Shown here: piece by piece, positions 5,262 through 5,629 of the stretch
Numbering within the stretch: the stretch's first letter is position 1
Layout of the letters: every line of letters starts with the position of its first letter
Assembly: GCA_007118045.1 (NCBI GenBank)
Contig: SKTG01000048.1
Span: 1-5,629, forward strand
Length of the DNA: 5,629 bases
Direction: 5' to 3'
From: Nitriliruptoraceae bacterium
Lineage (GTDB): Bacteria; Actinomycetota; Nitriliruptoria; Nitriliruptorales; Nitriliruptoraceae
Program-made: the position numbers and the translations under genes
The notes under the pieces: generated by a model
Databases searched by the model: none
What the model was told of the DNA's origin: nothing
The model's input: the letters and a program-made list of their open reading frames with translations, nothing else

Positions 5262-5629
5262 CTAGTTCCGGGTCGGTGGTGGTGGCGGTCCGTCCCGTGG
5301 CGGCCCCCCGGCATCACCGTCACCACCCGGCGCGTCGGTACCGTCGTCACCGGGCTCGCCGGGCTCGTCGCGACCCGGCTCGTCGTGGCCCCGCTCGTCG
5401 GAAGCGGGTGATCCGGGGCTCGGCGCTTCCGGAGCGGGTGACGCGGGGCCCGGCGCCGCGGGGTCCTCGTCCCCCGGCCACGGCGGCAGCTCGGAGATGT
5501 CGACCTTACGCGGGCCTCGACCCTGCTCGTAGTCGCGCATCCGCTTCGGGTAGCCGACCTTCGCCGCGTCGTAGAGCGGGATGTTGACGTCCTTGCAGAA
5601 CTCGCCGGCCTGGCGGGTGTCCTTGACCG
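5262..5629 (-). CDS. C-terminal part of an unidentified protein with a disordered acidic/proline tail
   Basis: This is the last 121 residues of a gene whose beginning lies beyond the right edge. I do not recognise the family. Window residues 1-52 look folded and well conserved in character, with EFCKDV, PLYDAAKVGYPKRM, a basic-aromatic RMRDYEQG segment and a closing SELPPWPG. The last 69 residues are almost only Pro, Gly, Ala, Ser, Asp, Glu and Arg and should be disordered. The tail contains an imperfect 10-residue repeat (Ala-Pro-x-Pro-x-Ser-Pro-Ala type) and Asp-Glu-Pro-Gly repeats, and ends in five prolines followed by Thr-Arg-Asn. The in-frame ATG at 5540 is an internal Met in a continuous reading frame that runs to the edge with sensible residues, so it is not taken as the start. 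The stop is 22 bases before the alcohol dehydrogenase start, which suggests one operon. Its function cannot be guessed from this fragment. Confidence 0.75.
   Translation of the reverse strand, partial: VKDTRQAGEFCKDVNIPLYDAAKVGYPKRMRDYEQGRGPRKVDISELPPWPGDEDPAAPGPASPAPEAPSPGSPASDERGHDEPGRDEPGEPGDDGTDAPGGDGDAGGPPRDGPPPPPTRN
5403..5456 (-). repeat. Imperfect 30-base tandem repeat coding for the disordered tail
   Basis: The 24-base blocks at 5403-5426 and 5433-5456 match at 21 of 24 positions and are spaced by exactly 30 bases, so the repeat keeps the reading frame. It encodes two versions of a 10-residue Pro/Ala/Ser unit in the tail of the partial gene. A second, shorter repetition (CTCGTC-rich, about 5350-5400) encodes Asp-Glu-Pro-Gly units. 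Such repeats usually arise by slippage in low-complexity coding DNA. Confidence 0.55.

Noticed and set aside
5240..5350. N-terminal extension of the alcohol dehydrogenase from the ATG at 5350
   Set aside because: The added residues are His/Arg/Thr-rich, overlap the tail of the preceding gene in another frame, and precede a normal MRALRLH family start.
1..5629. A new defence, mobile or secondary-metabolite system
   Set aside because: No nuclease, helicase, transposase, integrase, toxin-antitoxin, CRISPR repeat or biosynthetic core enzyme is visible; the recognised genes are ordinary metabolic and folding functions.

Overview
The window is very GC-rich, with codon third positions almost all G or C, GTG and TTG starts, and densely packed genes. 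Together with a whole-protein tandem 3-hydroxyacyl-CoA dehydrogenase, a small CPxC/HxHC protein of a type I associate with actinomycetes, and cyclophilins carrying a PPEM-x-IDT...YTAT lead-in, this points to a high-GC actinobacterium. A deep lineage such as Nitriliruptoria or Acidimicrobiia is possible but cannot be fixed from one window.

Left part, + strand (1-2619). A short regulatory-looking stretch precedes a GTG-started 594-residue protein made of two complete 3-hydroxyacyl-CoA dehydrogenase modules, a fatty-acid or butyryl-CoA type oxidoreductase. It is followed at short spacing by a 137-residue DUF1232-like protein, whose best start is the GTG at 1962, and by a 76-residue putative zinc-binding protein that no long-ORF list would show cleanly.

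Middle, + strand (2663-4174). Two cyclophilin-type peptidyl-prolyl isomerases stand in tandem and share the same lead-in to the domain. The first has a membrane anchor, an acidic stalk, four extracytoplasmic cysteines and an extra acidic helix-like insertion of about 38 residues. The second is compact and cytoplasmic. They look like a local duplication that split into an outside and an inside enzyme.

Right part, - strand (4193-5629). A zinc-dependent medium-chain alcohol dehydrogenase lies downstream of the C-terminal end of an unidentified protein with a long Pro/Gly/Asp/Glu-rich tail; the latter runs off the window edge. These two genes are probably co-transcribed and converge on the cyclophilin pair. 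The two facing stop codons lie in opposite arms of one inverted repeat, a likely bidirectional transcription end.

The genes do not form an obvious pathway or defence system. The region reads as ordinary chromosomal housekeeping and metabolism. The points most worth a second look are the asymmetric cofactor sites of the double dehydrogenase, the divergence of the two cyclophilins, the small zinc protein and the shared-stop terminator. No RNA gene, mobile element or CRISPR array was seen.
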